From: Anaerolineales bacterium
GTDB lineage: Bacteria; Chloroflexota; Anaerolineae; Anaerolineales; UBA6663
DNA: 7,201 bases
Direction: 5' to 3'
Assembly (NCBI GenBank): GCA_017999235.1
Contig: JAGOBN010000202.1
Location: 1-7,201, forward strand
Below the pieces are notes generated by a model. The model was not told the DNA's origin, ran no database searches, and saw only the letters and a program-made list of their open reading frames with translations. This document shows, piece after piece, positions 1 through 6,154 of the stretch; position 1 is the stretch's first letter, and every line of letters begins with the position of its first letter. A program made the position numbers and the translations under genes.

Positions 1-137
1 GCTTCCCGCTGGCCGGCGCCTGGGAAACCAACCTACTCGAGGAGAACCAGGCCGGCCTGGACTGGACCGAATGCTCGGTCACACTGTCTCTGCGGCCATT
101 CCAGATTATGACCCTGCGCCTGCGGCCAGCGCGTTGA
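1..137 (+). CDS. C-terminal end of a probable GH38 alpha-mannosidase (5' end outside window)
   Basis: An open frame enters from the left edge (first full codon at position 3) and stops at TGA 135-137, giving 44 residues. The segment has an asparagine-leucine-leucine-glutamate-glutamate stretch (NLLEEN, residues 10-15) and ends in LSLRPFQIMTLRLRP (residues 28-42). Glycosyl hydrolase family 38 alpha-mannosidases commonly finish this way, with a vNLLEE strand followed by a final LRPFEIxTLRL strand of the C-terminal beta-sandwich. Such enzymes remove alpha-linked mannose from glycans. The catalytic domain is not in the window, so activity cannot be judged. It is the only plus-strand gene and converges on the minus-strand regulator downstream. 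The family call rests on the ending alone; another beta-sandwich glycosidase is possible. Confidence 0.62.
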   Translation, partial: FPLAGAWETNLLEENQAGLDWTECSVTLSLRPFQIMTLRLRPAR

Positions 138-260
138 CCATGGGCGCCAGGTTTGCGCGAACGACGCGGCGGCCGGTCATTCAGCCCGGTTAAGTAAGAA
201 GACGTCTTCGCGCCGTCGATCACGCGGCTGGCACGCGACGTGGGGCTGTCCGGGCCAGTC

Positions 261-662
261 TTACCCCATCTCCCTCGCTGGGCAACCTAAAAGGTTCGGA
301 GTCGCTCGCCAAGTGAGGGTGAGGCAGGAATTGCTCATGGTCCGGCGCGGCTTGACTGCGCCGGCCGCGATCGTGCGGCCGATGTCTTTCGGGCTCACGC
401 CGGCTGCCTGTAGCAACAAGTCCATCGACACCGACCGGGCGCCGCGTTCGGCATACGCCACCCGCGACTGGCTCGACCCGAGGCGCCGGGCGAGCTCGAC
501 CTGGGTCATGTGGCTGGCCTGGCGCCGGCGCTGCAGATCCTGGCTGAGGGCGGCCTTGATCTCCATCAGAGCGGCTTCTTCCGGGGTTAGTTCCAGGAAC
601 TCAACCGCTTCCTCGACCTTCCAGCCGGCCTGGCTCAGGCGTTGGCGTTTCTTCGTGTTCAT
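261..662 (-). CDS. XRE-family helix-turn-helix protein, orphan HigA-like antitoxin/regulator
   Basis: This 133-residue protein belongs to the small XRE/Cro-type DNA-binding proteins often found as antitoxins of HigBA/RelE-type modules. Residues 1-50 form a charged N-terminal part typical of the group (LSQAGWKVEEAVEFLELTPEEA followed by a helix). The helix-turn-helix spans about 52-73, with MTQVELARRLG as first helix and SSQSRVAYAE as recognition helix, and the conserved PKDIGRTIA ends near residue 99. The ATG at 662 has a GGGAG ribosome site 6 bases upstream. Relatives usually end near residue 100-105. Here about 30 further residues with no familiar pattern follow, so the 3' end may be altered by a frameshift or rearrangement. 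A few residues seem missing between SMDLLLQAA and GVSPKDIG compared with relatives as I remember them. No toxin frame lies next to it. It probably binds its own promoter, as the family does; that is inferred. Confidence 0.78.
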   Translation of the reverse strand: MNTKKRQRLSQAGWKVEEAVEFLELTPEEAALMEIKAALSQDLQRRRQASHMTQVELARRLGSSQSRVAYAERGARSVSMDLLLQAAGVSPKDIGRTIAAGAVKPRRTMSNSCLTLTWRATPNLLGCPAREMG

Positions 663-708
663 ATGGCGCTCCCAGTTTATCCAGACGGCCGACTGATCTC
701 ACCCTCAC
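313..708. repeat. 11-bp inverted repeat pair flanking the XRE gene
   Basis: GTGAGGGTGAG at 313-323 and its exact reverse complement CTCACCCTCAC at 698-708 lie 374 bases apart. One copy is inside the unusual tail of the XRE gene and the other about 35 bases upstream of its start codon. The match does not extend in either direction. It could be a pair of operator half sites, the ends of a small inverted or inserted segment, or chance. Confidence 0.35.
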
Positions 709-1010
709 ACCGGCCACCAGCCTAATGGATCTCTGGGTCAAGAGCATATTAGATTTGAAATAAAGCCTGCAGACCAGCCCACCAATTGGGGAGTAGAGCG
801 CCACGGCCCCTTCACTCCAACGCCTCCGGCCGAGCTGTCTAGCGGCGGAATGGAAACGAAACTATTCGCGCGCCCAAGAGGTTTTGTTCTGTGGCCAACG
901 ACCTGGGCGGGCGGCACTTCAACGGCCGGCCCACTTATGCGAGGTGGTTCTATGACCTGACGAGGCGGTTGCGAAGCGATCACCGTGCCCGGCTATTCCC
1001 GGGCCACGGC
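663..1010. other. Intergenic region without a convincing gene
   Basis: About 350 bases separate the XRE regulator from the small-RNA terminator. A toxin gene would be expected here if the regulator belonged to a two-gene module, but no frame on either strand reads like a RelE/HigB protein. An AT-rich patch at about 740-765 contains TAATAT on the minus strand (746-751), a possible -10 element for the regulator, but I see no good -35. An 11-base sequence at 698-708 is the exact reverse complement of 313-323. A short open plus frame without ATG (about 840-1034) is discussed under rejected items. Confidence 0.5.
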
Positions 1011-1013
1011 TAC

Positions 1014-1045
1014 AAACGAAAAGACCTGGGTTGAGCCAGGTCTTT
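1014..1045 (-). terminator. Intrinsic terminator after the small RNA
   Basis: A perfect 10-bp stem (1020-1029 with 1036-1045) with a 6-base loop is followed, on the minus strand, by TTTT, CG and TTT (down to 1014). On the plus strand the same hairpin is followed by only three T and then C residues, so the minus orientation is favoured. It could also stop read-through from the sulfur operon. Confidence 0.7.
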
Positions 1046-1154
1046 CCCATAACCATTCCCTTGAGGCGACGGTGGGATTTGCCCGCCCTGGCTGGCTGGC
1101 GCCAGCCAGCGGGCCAGGGAACTCACGTCCCTTGCCCACGCTGTTAAACAGGCG
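1014..1154 (-). ncRNA. Predicted structured small RNA, about 140 nt (6S-like architecture possible)
   Basis: A good promoter (1161-1188) and an intrinsic terminator (1014-1045) on the same strand enclose about 140 bases with no plausible protein. The sequence folds strongly. A 7-bp stem (1086-1092 with 1113-1119) continues, past a 4-base bulge at 1109-1112, into a hairpin built from the 20-base perfect palindrome at 1091-1110. Outside this, 1072-1076 can pair with 1135-1139, and 1054-1059 with 1154-1159 (one G-U pair) as a closing stem. The result is a rod interrupted by internal loops, followed by a separate terminator hairpin. 6S RNA, which binds RNA polymerase, has this kind of architecture, but I could not confirm its sequence signatures. 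It may equally be an undescribed regulatory RNA. It is preceded by the 3' end of the sulfur operon on the same strand. The RNA 5' end is estimated from promoter spacing. Confidence 0.55.
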
Positions 1155-1160
1155 GAACGC

Positions 1161-1188
1161 ATTTTAGCCGGTTTGGGAGCCGAGTCAA
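1161..1188 (-). promoter_or_regulatory. Sigma-70-type promoter of the predicted small RNA
   Basis: On the minus strand TTGACT (1183-1188) and TAAAAT (1161-1166) are separated by 16 bases; each matches the housekeeping consensus at five of six positions. The predicted start of transcription is near 1154. It lies about 70 bases beyond the end of the DsrE-like gene and points into the structured region, not toward a nearby reading frame. Confidence 0.6.
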
Positions 1189-1255
1189 ACTCCGATCTGG
1201 TTCGTTTCCCCGAACGGTAAGCATCCAACCTGCGCCCAATAAATACATCTCCAGG

Positions 1256-1657
1256 TTACAGCGAAATCACTTGATCCGGCGGGTTGCCGGCCAGCGCGGC
1301 ATACAAATCCGGGAAGCAGCCCACCTGCACGTTCGTCACGGTGTTGACCACGCGGCATTCGCCCGGCTCGGTCCGCCCCTGTCCGTTGGCGTCGCACCAA
1401 CGCGGCTCGCCCTCCGCCAGGTTGCGCTCCAGTGCGCACATATCGCACATCATCACCAGCGTGCCGGTCTTCTGCGCCACCTTGGCCAGACGTTCGCCGA
1501 TCGGGTCGCCCTGGCGCAGCGCAAACACATTGTCATCGAAGAAGAAGATCCCAACGACCTCGACGCCGTGCGTGCCGGCCTCCATCTGCGGCAGGATCAT
1601 CTGAGCCAGTTTGTAGCTGGCGGCGCGCGGGCTGATCAAGACGTAAGCGACTTTCAT
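1256..1657 (-). CDS. DsrE/SaoD-like sulfur-relay family protein with five cysteines
   Basis: This 133-residue cytoplasmic protein has the DsrE-like alpha/beta fold pattern: an N-terminal strand (MKVAYVLISP), a helix, a second strand (VEVVGIFFFDDNVF, about 32-45) and a third strand ending in a cysteine (GTLVMMCDMCALERNL, 65-80). DsrE-fold proteins carry sulfur as persulfide on conserved cysteines in tRNA thiolation and sulfur oxidation. Here the cysteines are C71 and C74 (a CxxC), C88, C101 and C114, the last in VGCFPDLY, a motif I associate with the SaoD/DsrE subgroup. C71, C74, C88 and C101 could also bind a metal. The ATG at 1657 has an AGGAG site 7 bases upstream. It is the last gene of the minus-strand run, 105 bases after the DUF4395 gene. 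Its exact partner and reaction are not known to me. Confidence 0.75.
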   Translation of the reverse strand: MKVAYVLISPRAASYKLAQMILPQMEAGTHGVEVVGIFFFDDNVFALRQGDPIGERLAKVAQKTGTLVMMCDMCALERNLAEGEPRWCDANGQGRTEPGECRVVNTVTNVQVGCFPDLYAALAGNPPDQVISL

Positions 1658-1762
1658 GAGGCGGCTCCTGTAGAAAATAGGGGTTGCCCGGGATTTTCAC
1701 ACACAACCGCCCGCATTGCACCTGGCTGTATCAGGTTGGCGCGGTCCCCTCTCGCCGTCGCC

Positions 1763-2254
1763 TTAGAGCGCATTCGTTTTGGGCTTCATCCCCGGGATAA
1801 TCCCGGCCGGCGGCGCCTTGGTGAAGCCGGGCACGCCCAGACGTCCAAGCCAGTAGTACACGGCACAGCCGACGCAAAAGCCGCCAAAGGCGTTCAGCGC
1901 GGCGAGGGCCACCACCAGCCAGACCAGGCCCCAGCCCAGCCCGCTGATCCCGGCGAACAGTGCCAGGCTGCCGCCGGCCAAGAAGACAAACCCCAGGAAC
2001 TGGGCAAAGCGATGCGGCTCGGGGTTGTCCTCCAGGACATCCGGCTTGAGCCAGCCCAATGGCTTGTACACCGAGCGATACAGCGGCAAGAAACCGGGCA
2101 CCTTTAGCAGCGACCCTAAGCCCATCACCACGGCGACGAACGCCGCCAGGATCAGCAGGTTGGCCACGAAGGCCACGATACTCAGCCCGATGATGGTCAA
2201 TTGATTTGCCTTAAGGGCGGCATGATCAACTTTTTGCAGAACCTCGGCGGTCAT
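1763..2254 (-). CDS. DUF4395 integral membrane protein with CxxC motif
   Basis: This 163-residue protein begins with VDHAALKANQ (residues 9-18), the usual opening of DUF4395 proteins, and has hydrophobic segments at about 20-50, 84-103 and 106-125. The last leads into FCVGCAVYYWLGRL (126-139), where C127 and C130 form a CxxC at a membrane edge. DUF4395 proteins have no proven function; they are often encoded beside thioredoxin-like or rhodanese-like genes, which points to thiol or sulfur chemistry at the membrane. The hydrophilic stretch about 55-83 (LYRSVYKPLGWLKPDVLEDN) is a loop. The ATG at 2254 is preceded by CTGGAG at 8 bases. It follows cysK by 42 bases and is very probably cotranscribed. 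A role in redox or sulfur transfer together with the DsrE-like protein is inferred from context. Confidence 0.82.
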   Translation of the reverse strand: MTAEVLQKVDHAALKANQLTIIGLSIVAFVANLLILAAFVAVVMGLGSLLKVPGFLPLYRSVYKPLGWLKPDVLEDNPEPHRFAQFLGFVFLAGGSLALFAGISGLGWGLVWLVVALAALNAFGGFCVGCAVYYWLGRLGVPGFTKAPPAGIIPGMKPKTNAL

Positions 2255-2296
2255 ATCGGTATCTCCAGTAAATACTTAAATTGGAACGAAAGGTTT

Positions 2297-3229
2297 TCAA
2301 TCCGCCAGCTGGGCAAAGAGCGGCGTGCTCAGATAGCGCTCGCCGAAGGACGGGATGATGACCACGATCAGCTTGCCGGCGTTTTCAGGCCGGCGCGCCA
2401 CCTGAGTCGCTGCCCACAGCGCGGCCCCGGACGAGATCCCCACTAGGAGGCCTTCTTCCTTCGCCGCGCGGCGGGCGAAGTCGAAGGCATCGTCGTTCTT
2501 GACCCGGATGATTTCGTCGTAGATCTGGGTGTTCAAGATGTCCGGCACGAAGCCGGCCCCAATGCCCTGAATGGGATGCGGGCCGCGTGCGCCGCCCGAG
2601 AGCACCGGCGAGGCGTCCGGCTCCACGGCGATGGCCTGGAAGGACGGCTTGCGGGCCTTGAGCACTTCGCCCACGCCCGTGATCGTTCCGCCGGTGCCGA
2701 TGCCCGAGACCAGAAAATCGACTTTGCCGTCCGTATCGCGCCAAATCTCCTCGGCCGTGGTGCGACGGTGGATCTCGGGGTTAGCCGGATTCTTGAACTG
2801 CTGCGGGATCAGGTAGCGCGGGTCCTCGGCCGCCAGGGCTTCGGCCCGCCGGATGGCGCCCGGCATGCCTTCCGAGCCCGGGGTCAAGATCAACTCGGCG
2901 CCATAAGCCCGCAGCAGCATGCGCCGCTCCTTGCTCATGGTCTCGGGCATGACCAGCGCACATTTGTAGCCGCGCGCCGCGCAGACGAAGGCCAGGGCGA
3001 TGCCCGTGTTACCGCTGGTCGGCTCCAGGATGATGGTGTCCGGCTTGATCCGGCCGGCCTGCTCGGCGGCGTCGATCATGGCCACACCGATGCGGTCTTT
3101 GACGCTGTGGGCGGGGTTGTAGAACTCCAGCTTCGCCACCACGTCGGCGCCGGCGCCGGTCGTCAGGCGGCGCACGCGCACCAAGGGGGTGTTGCCGATC
3201 AATTGGGTAACATCATTCGCGATCGTCAT
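2297..3229 (-). CDS. cysK: Cysteine synthase A (O-acetylserine sulfhydrylase)
   Basis: This PLP enzyme makes L-cysteine and acetate from O-acetyl-L-serine and sulfide in the cytoplasm. At 310 residues it has the normal family length and all hallmark segments. IGNTPLVRV is at 11-19. The PLP-binding lysine is K44 in HSVKDR. The substrate-binding loop TSGNTG is at 71-76. The phosphate-binding glycine loop GIGTGGT is at 176-182. ISSGAA (265-270) holds the serine facing the pyridine nitrogen, and the CysK-type ending GERYLST is at 296-302. No key residue is missing. The ATG at 3229 has a GAGGAG site about 8 bases upstream. It sits 167 bases after the methyltransferase-like gene and 42 before the DUF4395 gene. 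A CysM or cystathionine beta-synthase-type specificity cannot be fully excluded from sequence alone, but the motifs favour CysK. Confidence 0.95.
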   Translation of the reverse strand: MTIANDVTQLIGNTPLVRVRRLTTGAGADVVAKLEFYNPAHSVKDRIGVAMIDAAEQAGRIKPDTIILEPTSGNTGIALAFVCAARGYKCALVMPETMSKERRMLLRAYGAELILTPGSEGMPGAIRRAEALAAEDPRYLIPQQFKNPANPEIHRRTTAEEIWRDTDGKVDFLVSGIGTGGTITGVGEVLKARKPSFQAIAVEPDASPVLSGGARGPHPIQGIGAGFVPDILNTQIYDEIIRVKNDDAFDFARRAAKEEGLLVGISSGAALWAATQVARRPENAGKLIVVIIPSFGERYLSTPLFAQLAD

Positions 3230-3396
3230 GAGCGTGTCTCCTCGTTACGGAAGGCTCAGCGGGGCTGAGCGTGTGATAGCGGTCCTCAGATCGATCCGGA
3301 CGGAAACTGGTGGAAGCAAATTCCGTGCGGGTGCTGGCGCGCCGTCATAGGCGCGCGGGTTGATGGGTTTCAGATAAGTGCTCCTATAACAAGTGA
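3230..3396 (-). promoter_or_regulatory. cysK upstream region with two hairpins
   Basis: The 167 bases before cysK hold two perfect stem-loops: 7 bp with a 6-base loop (3337-3343 with 3350-3356) and 7 bp with a 3-base loop (3254-3260 with 3264-3270). The second ends about 24 bases before the start codon, just ahead of the ribosome site. Neither is followed by a T run on the minus strand, so they are not standard terminators. The spacing is the longest in the metY-to-dsrE run and leaves room for a separate promoter, but I see no convincing -35/-10 pair. RNA processing or translational control is possible. Confidence 0.35.
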
Positions 3397-4434
3397 TCAC
3401 ACCGCCACCCGCTCGGCGGCGCGGCGCAGCGCTTGCAGATTGGCGGCCGGCGTCTTCGGGTGGAGCGCACAGCCCGGCGCCAGCAGCAGGCGGCCGCCGG
3501 CGGCCGCTTGGGCGGCGTGCGCCTCCTGCCCCACGCGCTCCGGCGAGCCGGTGTGTAAGGTATCCAATTCGTCCACACCGCCCGCGAGGACTTTGTTCGT
3601 GCGCAGCCGCGCCTCGGCCAGAGTCGGATTGCCCTGGCCCAGGCTGGCCCAATGCAAGGCGTGCACGGGGTAGTTGGCCACCGCCTCCCAATACACCCGC
3701 GGGCCGCAGACGTGCAGCAGGTTGAAGGTGGCCCCTTGCACCGCCGCCAGCACCTGCAAGTCATACGGCCGACTGAACTCCGCGTATTCGGTTTCCGACA
3801 AGACGCCCTGCCGCGCCAACTGAGTGATGGCGAAGAACACGCCGCTCGCTCCGGCGTCCACGGCCGCGGCCGCATACTGCGCCAGCGTCGCGGCGATACT
3901 GCCCAGCGCGAAGTGCGCGCCCAGCGGATTCTCGCGCAGATAGCGCAGGATACCGGATTGCTGGGCTTCGGCCACCGCATCGGCGTGATGGCGCTCCGGC
4001 CGGCCGACCAGCGTCGCCAGCACCGCCAGCGGCGAGAACACGGTCTGCAAACAGTGGGCGTCACCCAGGCCGGCCTTGATCAGGCGCACCAAGGTCAGCT
4101 GCTCGCCCAGCGGGCCGGCCGTGGCATGCACACAGCGCAGCCGATCGAGGTCCGCCGGCCGGGTGAGCGGCCCGCCGATCTGCTTCGGCCACGGGCCGGC
4201 GTAGTGGTCATAGTCGTAGCGGTTACCCCAGGCCTCGGCGTAGTACGTGGCCCGCGGGTTGATCTTGAGCCAGTCCCAGTCGTAGACCTGAAAGTGTTTC
4301 AGGCTGGCGGCCGCCAGCGCTTCCGGCTCCCGTTCTTCCCGGATAAATTGCCGCCAGGCGGACACCGGCGTCCGGTCAGGCAGCGCACCGCGCAAAACGG
4401 CATCGACTCGCTCGCGTTTGGAAAGTGACGACAT
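3397..4434 (-). CDS. URO-D superfamily protein of the MtaA/MtbA zinc methyltransferase type
   Basis: This 345-residue protein has the barrel layout of the uroporphyrinogen decarboxylase superfamily ([19 protein letters not shown] at 6-24; LHVCGP at 240-245; [21 protein letters not shown] at 316-336). It lacks the RQAGRYLPEY segment that true URO-D uses for substrate binding. Instead it carries His241-x-Cys243 and a distant Cys322, the H-x-C-xn-C zinc-ligand pattern of MtaA/MtbA, which activate a thiol and methylate it from a methyl-corrinoid. By that pattern it should be a cytoplasmic thiol methyltransferase. It lies 84 bases after metY, whose product homocysteine is a plausible acceptor; that assignment is inferred. 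The chosen ATG (4434) has AAGG about 9 bases upstream. A longer frame from GTG 4515 would add 27 residues unlike the family and has no ribosome site. No corrinoid protein gene is in the window, so the methyl donor is unknown. Confidence 0.72.
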   Translation of the reverse strand: MSSLSKRERVDAVLRGALPDRTPVSAWRQFIREEREPEALAAASLKHFQVYDWDWLKINPRATYYAEAWGNRYDYDHYAGPWPKQIGGPLTRPADLDRLRCVHATAGPLGEQLTLVRLIKAGLGDAHCLQTVFSPLAVLATLVGRPERHHADAVAEAQQSGILRYLRENPLGAHFALGSIAATLAQYAAAAVDAGASGVFFAITQLARQGVLSETEYAEFSRPYDLQVLAAVQGATFNLLHVCGPRVYWEAVANYPVHALHWASLGQGNPTLAEARLRTNKVLAGGVDELDTLHTGSPERVGQEAHAAQAAAGGRLLLAPGCALHPKTPAANLQALRRAAERVAV

Positions 4435-4518
4435 GGTGTGGTGACCTTGTCTTTCGTCCAGCAGCCGCGGCTCCCGGCCGGCCGCCCCCTGCCGGCCAGC
4501 CGCCCTGCCCCACACGGA

Positions 4519-5856
4519 TCAGGCCACGGCCTGTGCGGCCGGCGCCACCACCTTGCCCGAGGCGATGGCCAGCGCCTGATCCAGATCCCACAAGATGTCG
4601 TCGGTCTCCTCCAGGCCGATCGACAGCCGGATGTAGTCCTCGGTCACCCCGGTGGAGAGCTGTTCCTCGGCGCTCAACTGCTGGTGCGTGGTCGACGCCG
4701 GATGGATGGCCAGCGAGCGCGCATCGCCCACATTCGCCAGGTGCGAGAACAGTTTGAGGTTGTCGATGAACTTCCGGCCGGCGGCCTTGCCGCCCTGGAT
4801 GCCAAAGCCCAGCACCGCGCCGGGGCCTTTGGGCAGATACTTCTGCGCCCGCGCGTAGCTCGGGTGATCCGGCAGGCCCGGATAATTGACCCAGGCCACG
4901 GCCGGGTGCGCCTTCAGGAACTGCGCCACGGCCAGCGTGTTCTCCACATGGCGCTGCAGGCGCAAGGGCAGCGTCTCCAGGCCGATGACATTCAGGAACG
5001 AGTTGAACGGCGCCTGCGGCCCGCCCAGGTCGCGCAGCCCGACGACGCGCGCCCGGATGATGAAGGCCAGCGGCCCCACCAGGTCCGCGATGACGGCACC
5101 GTGGTAGGCCGGCTCCGGCTGCACCAGGCCGGCGTGCCGGCCGCTCTTCTTCCAGTCGAACTTGCCGCTGTCCACCAGCGCGCCGCCGATGCTCAGGCCG
5201 TGCCCGCCGATCCACTTGGTGGTCGAGTACACGTTGATGTCCACGCCGTGGTCAAAGGCCCGGAACAGATACGGCGTCCCAAAGGTGTTGTCCACCACCA
5301 GCGGCAGGCCGTGGGCGTGCGCCAGCGCGCTGATCCCCTCAAAGTCCGGGATCTCCAGCTTCGGGTTGCCGATGGTCTCCAGGTAGATCAGCTTGGTCTT
5401 GGCGTTGATATACGACTCGAAGTCTTTGGCGTCCGTGCCTTGCACGAAGTGCACCTTGATCCCCAGCCGGCGGAAGCTCTGCGAGAACTGGGTGTAGGTG
5501 CCGCCGTACAGCGCGGCCGAGGCGATGATCTCGTCGCCGGAGTCGGCCAGCGTGGTCACGGCCAGGAGCTGCGCGAACTGGCCGGAGGCCGTGGCCAGCG
5601 CGCCCACGCCGCCGTCCAGCGCGGCCAGCCGCTGCTCAAACACGTCCGTGGTCGGGTTCATGATGCGGGTGTAGATGTTGCCGGGCTCGGCCAGCGAAAA
5701 CAGCGCGGCGGCGTGGTCGGTATCCCGGAACTGATACGACGTGGTCTGGTAGATGGGCACCGCGCGTGACCCAGTGGTCGGGTCGGGCTGGTAGCCGGCG
5801 TGCAGGGCCTGGGTGCGGAAACCGAACTGGCGGGCGTGACCGTTGGAAGAACTCAT
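4519..5856 (-). CDS. metY: O-acetylhomoserine sulfhydrylase (O-acetylhomoserine aminocarboxypropyltransferase)
   Basis: This 445-residue PLP enzyme of the Cys/Met metabolism family makes L-homocysteine and acetate from O-acetyl-L-homoserine and sulfide, the direct-sulfhydrylation route to methionine. The opening [11 protein letters not shown] (11-21) and [10 protein letters not shown] (34-43) are typical. [13 protein letters not shown] (62-74) supplies the tyrosine and arginine that contact cofactor phosphate from the neighbouring subunit. D189 in VVDNTF faces the pyridine nitrogen. K214 in [11 protein letters not shown] forms the Schiff base. R410 in [10 protein letters not shown] should bind the substrate carboxylate. 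Length and the long insert region (232-290) fit OAH sulfhydrylase rather than the shorter cystathionine gamma-synthase or lyase. The ATG at 5856 has AAGGA 7 bases upstream; a start at 5889 would lie in the terminator's T run and lacks a ribosome site. It follows a structured leader (see separate entries) and precedes the methyltransferase-like gene by 84 bases. Confidence 0.95.
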   Translation of the reverse strand: MSSSNGHARQFGFRTQALHAGYQPDPTTGSRAVPIYQTTSYQFRDTDHAAALFSLAEPGNIYTRIMNPTTDVFEQRLAALDGGVGALATASGQFAQLLAVTTLADSGDEIIASAALYGGTYTQFSQSFRRLGIKVHFVQGTDAKDFESYINAKTKLIYLETIGNPKLEIPDFEGISALAHAHGLPLVVDNTFGTPYLFRAFDHGVDINVYSTTKWIGGHGLSIGGALVDSGKFDWKKSGRHAGLVQPEPAYHGAVIADLVGPLAFIIRARVVGLRDLGGPQAPFNSFLNVIGLETLPLRLQRHVENTLAVAQFLKAHPAVAWVNYPGLPDHPSYARAQKYLPKGPGAVLGFGIQGGKAAGRKFIDNLKLFSHLANVGDARSLAIHPASTTHQQLSAEEQLSTGVTEDYIRLSIGLEETDDILWDLDQALAIASGKVVAPAAQAVA

Positions 5857-6057
5857 AGGAATTTCCTTTCTGAACGCGTTGGTAAACAAAAAAGCCGGCC
5901 CACGAGGGGCCGGCTTGACTCTGTGAAACGGATGGGCAGCGAGGCGCTACCCGGCGGCAATCAGCGTCAATCCTCCCAGGCGTGGGGGCATCATTGTCAT
6001 CGTCTGACAACACATGCAAGCCAACACTTGGGGGCGGACCAACGCAGTTACCATAGC
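5857..6057 (-). promoter_or_regulatory. Structured metY leader, candidate attenuator or riboswitch
   Basis: About 200 nt lie between the predicted promoter and metY. In order the RNA can form a hairpin with a 7-bp stem and 5-base loop (5993-5999 with 6005-6011, core TTGTCA-N5-TGACAA), an 8-bp hairpin with a 3-base loop (5934-5941 with 5945-5952, one G-U pair) and the terminator (5888-5916). The RNA segment opposite 6017-6024 (UUGGCUUG) can pair with CAAGCCGG at the base of the terminator's 5' arm (5910-5917), six Watson-Crick plus two G-U pairs, so it could act as antiterminator. I tried to fit S-box, SAM-II, SAH, cobalamin, THF and T-box consensus elements and none fits convincingly. A metabolite such as SAM or methionine is a sensible ligand given the gene, but that is only inference. 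Confidence 0.45.
5888..5916 (-). terminator. Intrinsic terminator in the metY leader (probable attenuator)
   Basis: On the minus strand AAGCCGGCCC (5907-5916), a 5-base loop and GGGCCGGCTT (5892-5901) form a perfect 10-bp stem ending in six T (5893-5888). It lies only 31 bases before the metY start codon and 240 bases past the stop of the upstream gene. The gap to metY is too short for a promoter plus ribosome site unless they overlap the hairpin, so metY transcripts probably read through it, which suggests regulated termination. Confidence 0.8.
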
Positions 6058-6063
6058 TCAGGC

Positions 6064-6091
6064 AGTATAAGCAAGAATCTCAGCCGGCCAA
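6064..6091 (-). promoter_or_regulatory. Possible metY promoter
   Basis: On the minus strand TTGGCC (6086-6091) and TATACT (6064-6069) are 16 bases apart; the -10 matches five of six consensus positions and the -35 four. Transcription would begin near 6057, giving a leader of about 200 nt. It lies in an AT-richer patch after the stop of the sulfate-binding protein gene. Confidence 0.42.
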
Positions 6092-6154
6092 TTAGGAATA
6101 TGTGACACGCTCACCGTCAAATTATTGTGCAGATCAACCAATCCGTGGGCGTCG

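Noticed and set aside
198..209. 12-bp palindrome GAAGACGTCTTC
   Set aside because: It is isolated, not followed by a T run, and not near a convincing promoter; a chance palindrome is sufficient.
198..290. Short open plus frame reading like the tail of a 2-dehydropantoate 2-reductase (ITRLARDVGLSGPVLPHL)
   Set aside because: It has no start codon, a stop lies directly upstream at 195-197, and the resemblance covers fewer than 20 residues. It might be a gene remnant but cannot be supported.
663..983. HigB/RelE-type toxin partner for the XRE regulator
   Set aside because: The minus-strand frames at 601-804 and 738-983 are Pro/Gly-rich with no toxin motif, so no partner is called.
840..1034. 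Open plus frame of about 64 codons containing GRHFNGRPTYARWFYDLTRR
   Set aside because: It has protein-like local composition but no ATG, no ribosome site and no family I recognise, and its end overlaps the small-RNA terminator. It may be a decayed fragment.
1271..2107. Plus-strand open frame of 278 codons opposite the DsrE-like and DUF4395 genes
   Set aside because: It is antisense to well-supported genes, has low-complexity composition and no recognisable motif.
3652..4428. Plus-strand open frame opposite the URO-D superfamily gene
   Set aside because: Same reason: an antisense shadow of a gene with clear family residues.
3397..4434. hemE, true uroporphyrinogen decarboxylase
   Set aside because: The N-terminal RQAGRYLPEY substrate segment is absent and the H-x-C-xn-C zinc set typical of MtaA/MtbA is present; the gene context is sulfur metabolism, not haem.
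4438..5769. Long open frame on the plus strand, opposite metY and the start of the methyltransferase-like gene
   Set aside because: It lies antisense to two genes with complete family motifs; its translation is Arg/Gln/His/Val-rich with no domain, as expected from the reverse of GC-rich coding DNA.
5857..5889. Longer metY start at 5889
   Set aside because: It would begin inside the T run of the terminator without a ribosome site, whereas the ATG at 5856 has AAGGA at proper spacing and gives the normal family N-terminus.
5857..6120. SAM-I (S-box), SAM-II, SAH, cobalamin, THF riboswitch or T-box in the metY leader
   Set aside because: I searched by eye for their conserved cores, such as the S-box GAUGAAA-CCCGGCAACC region, the B12 box and the T-box GGUGGnACCGCG, and found none. 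A diverged member cannot be excluded without covariance models.
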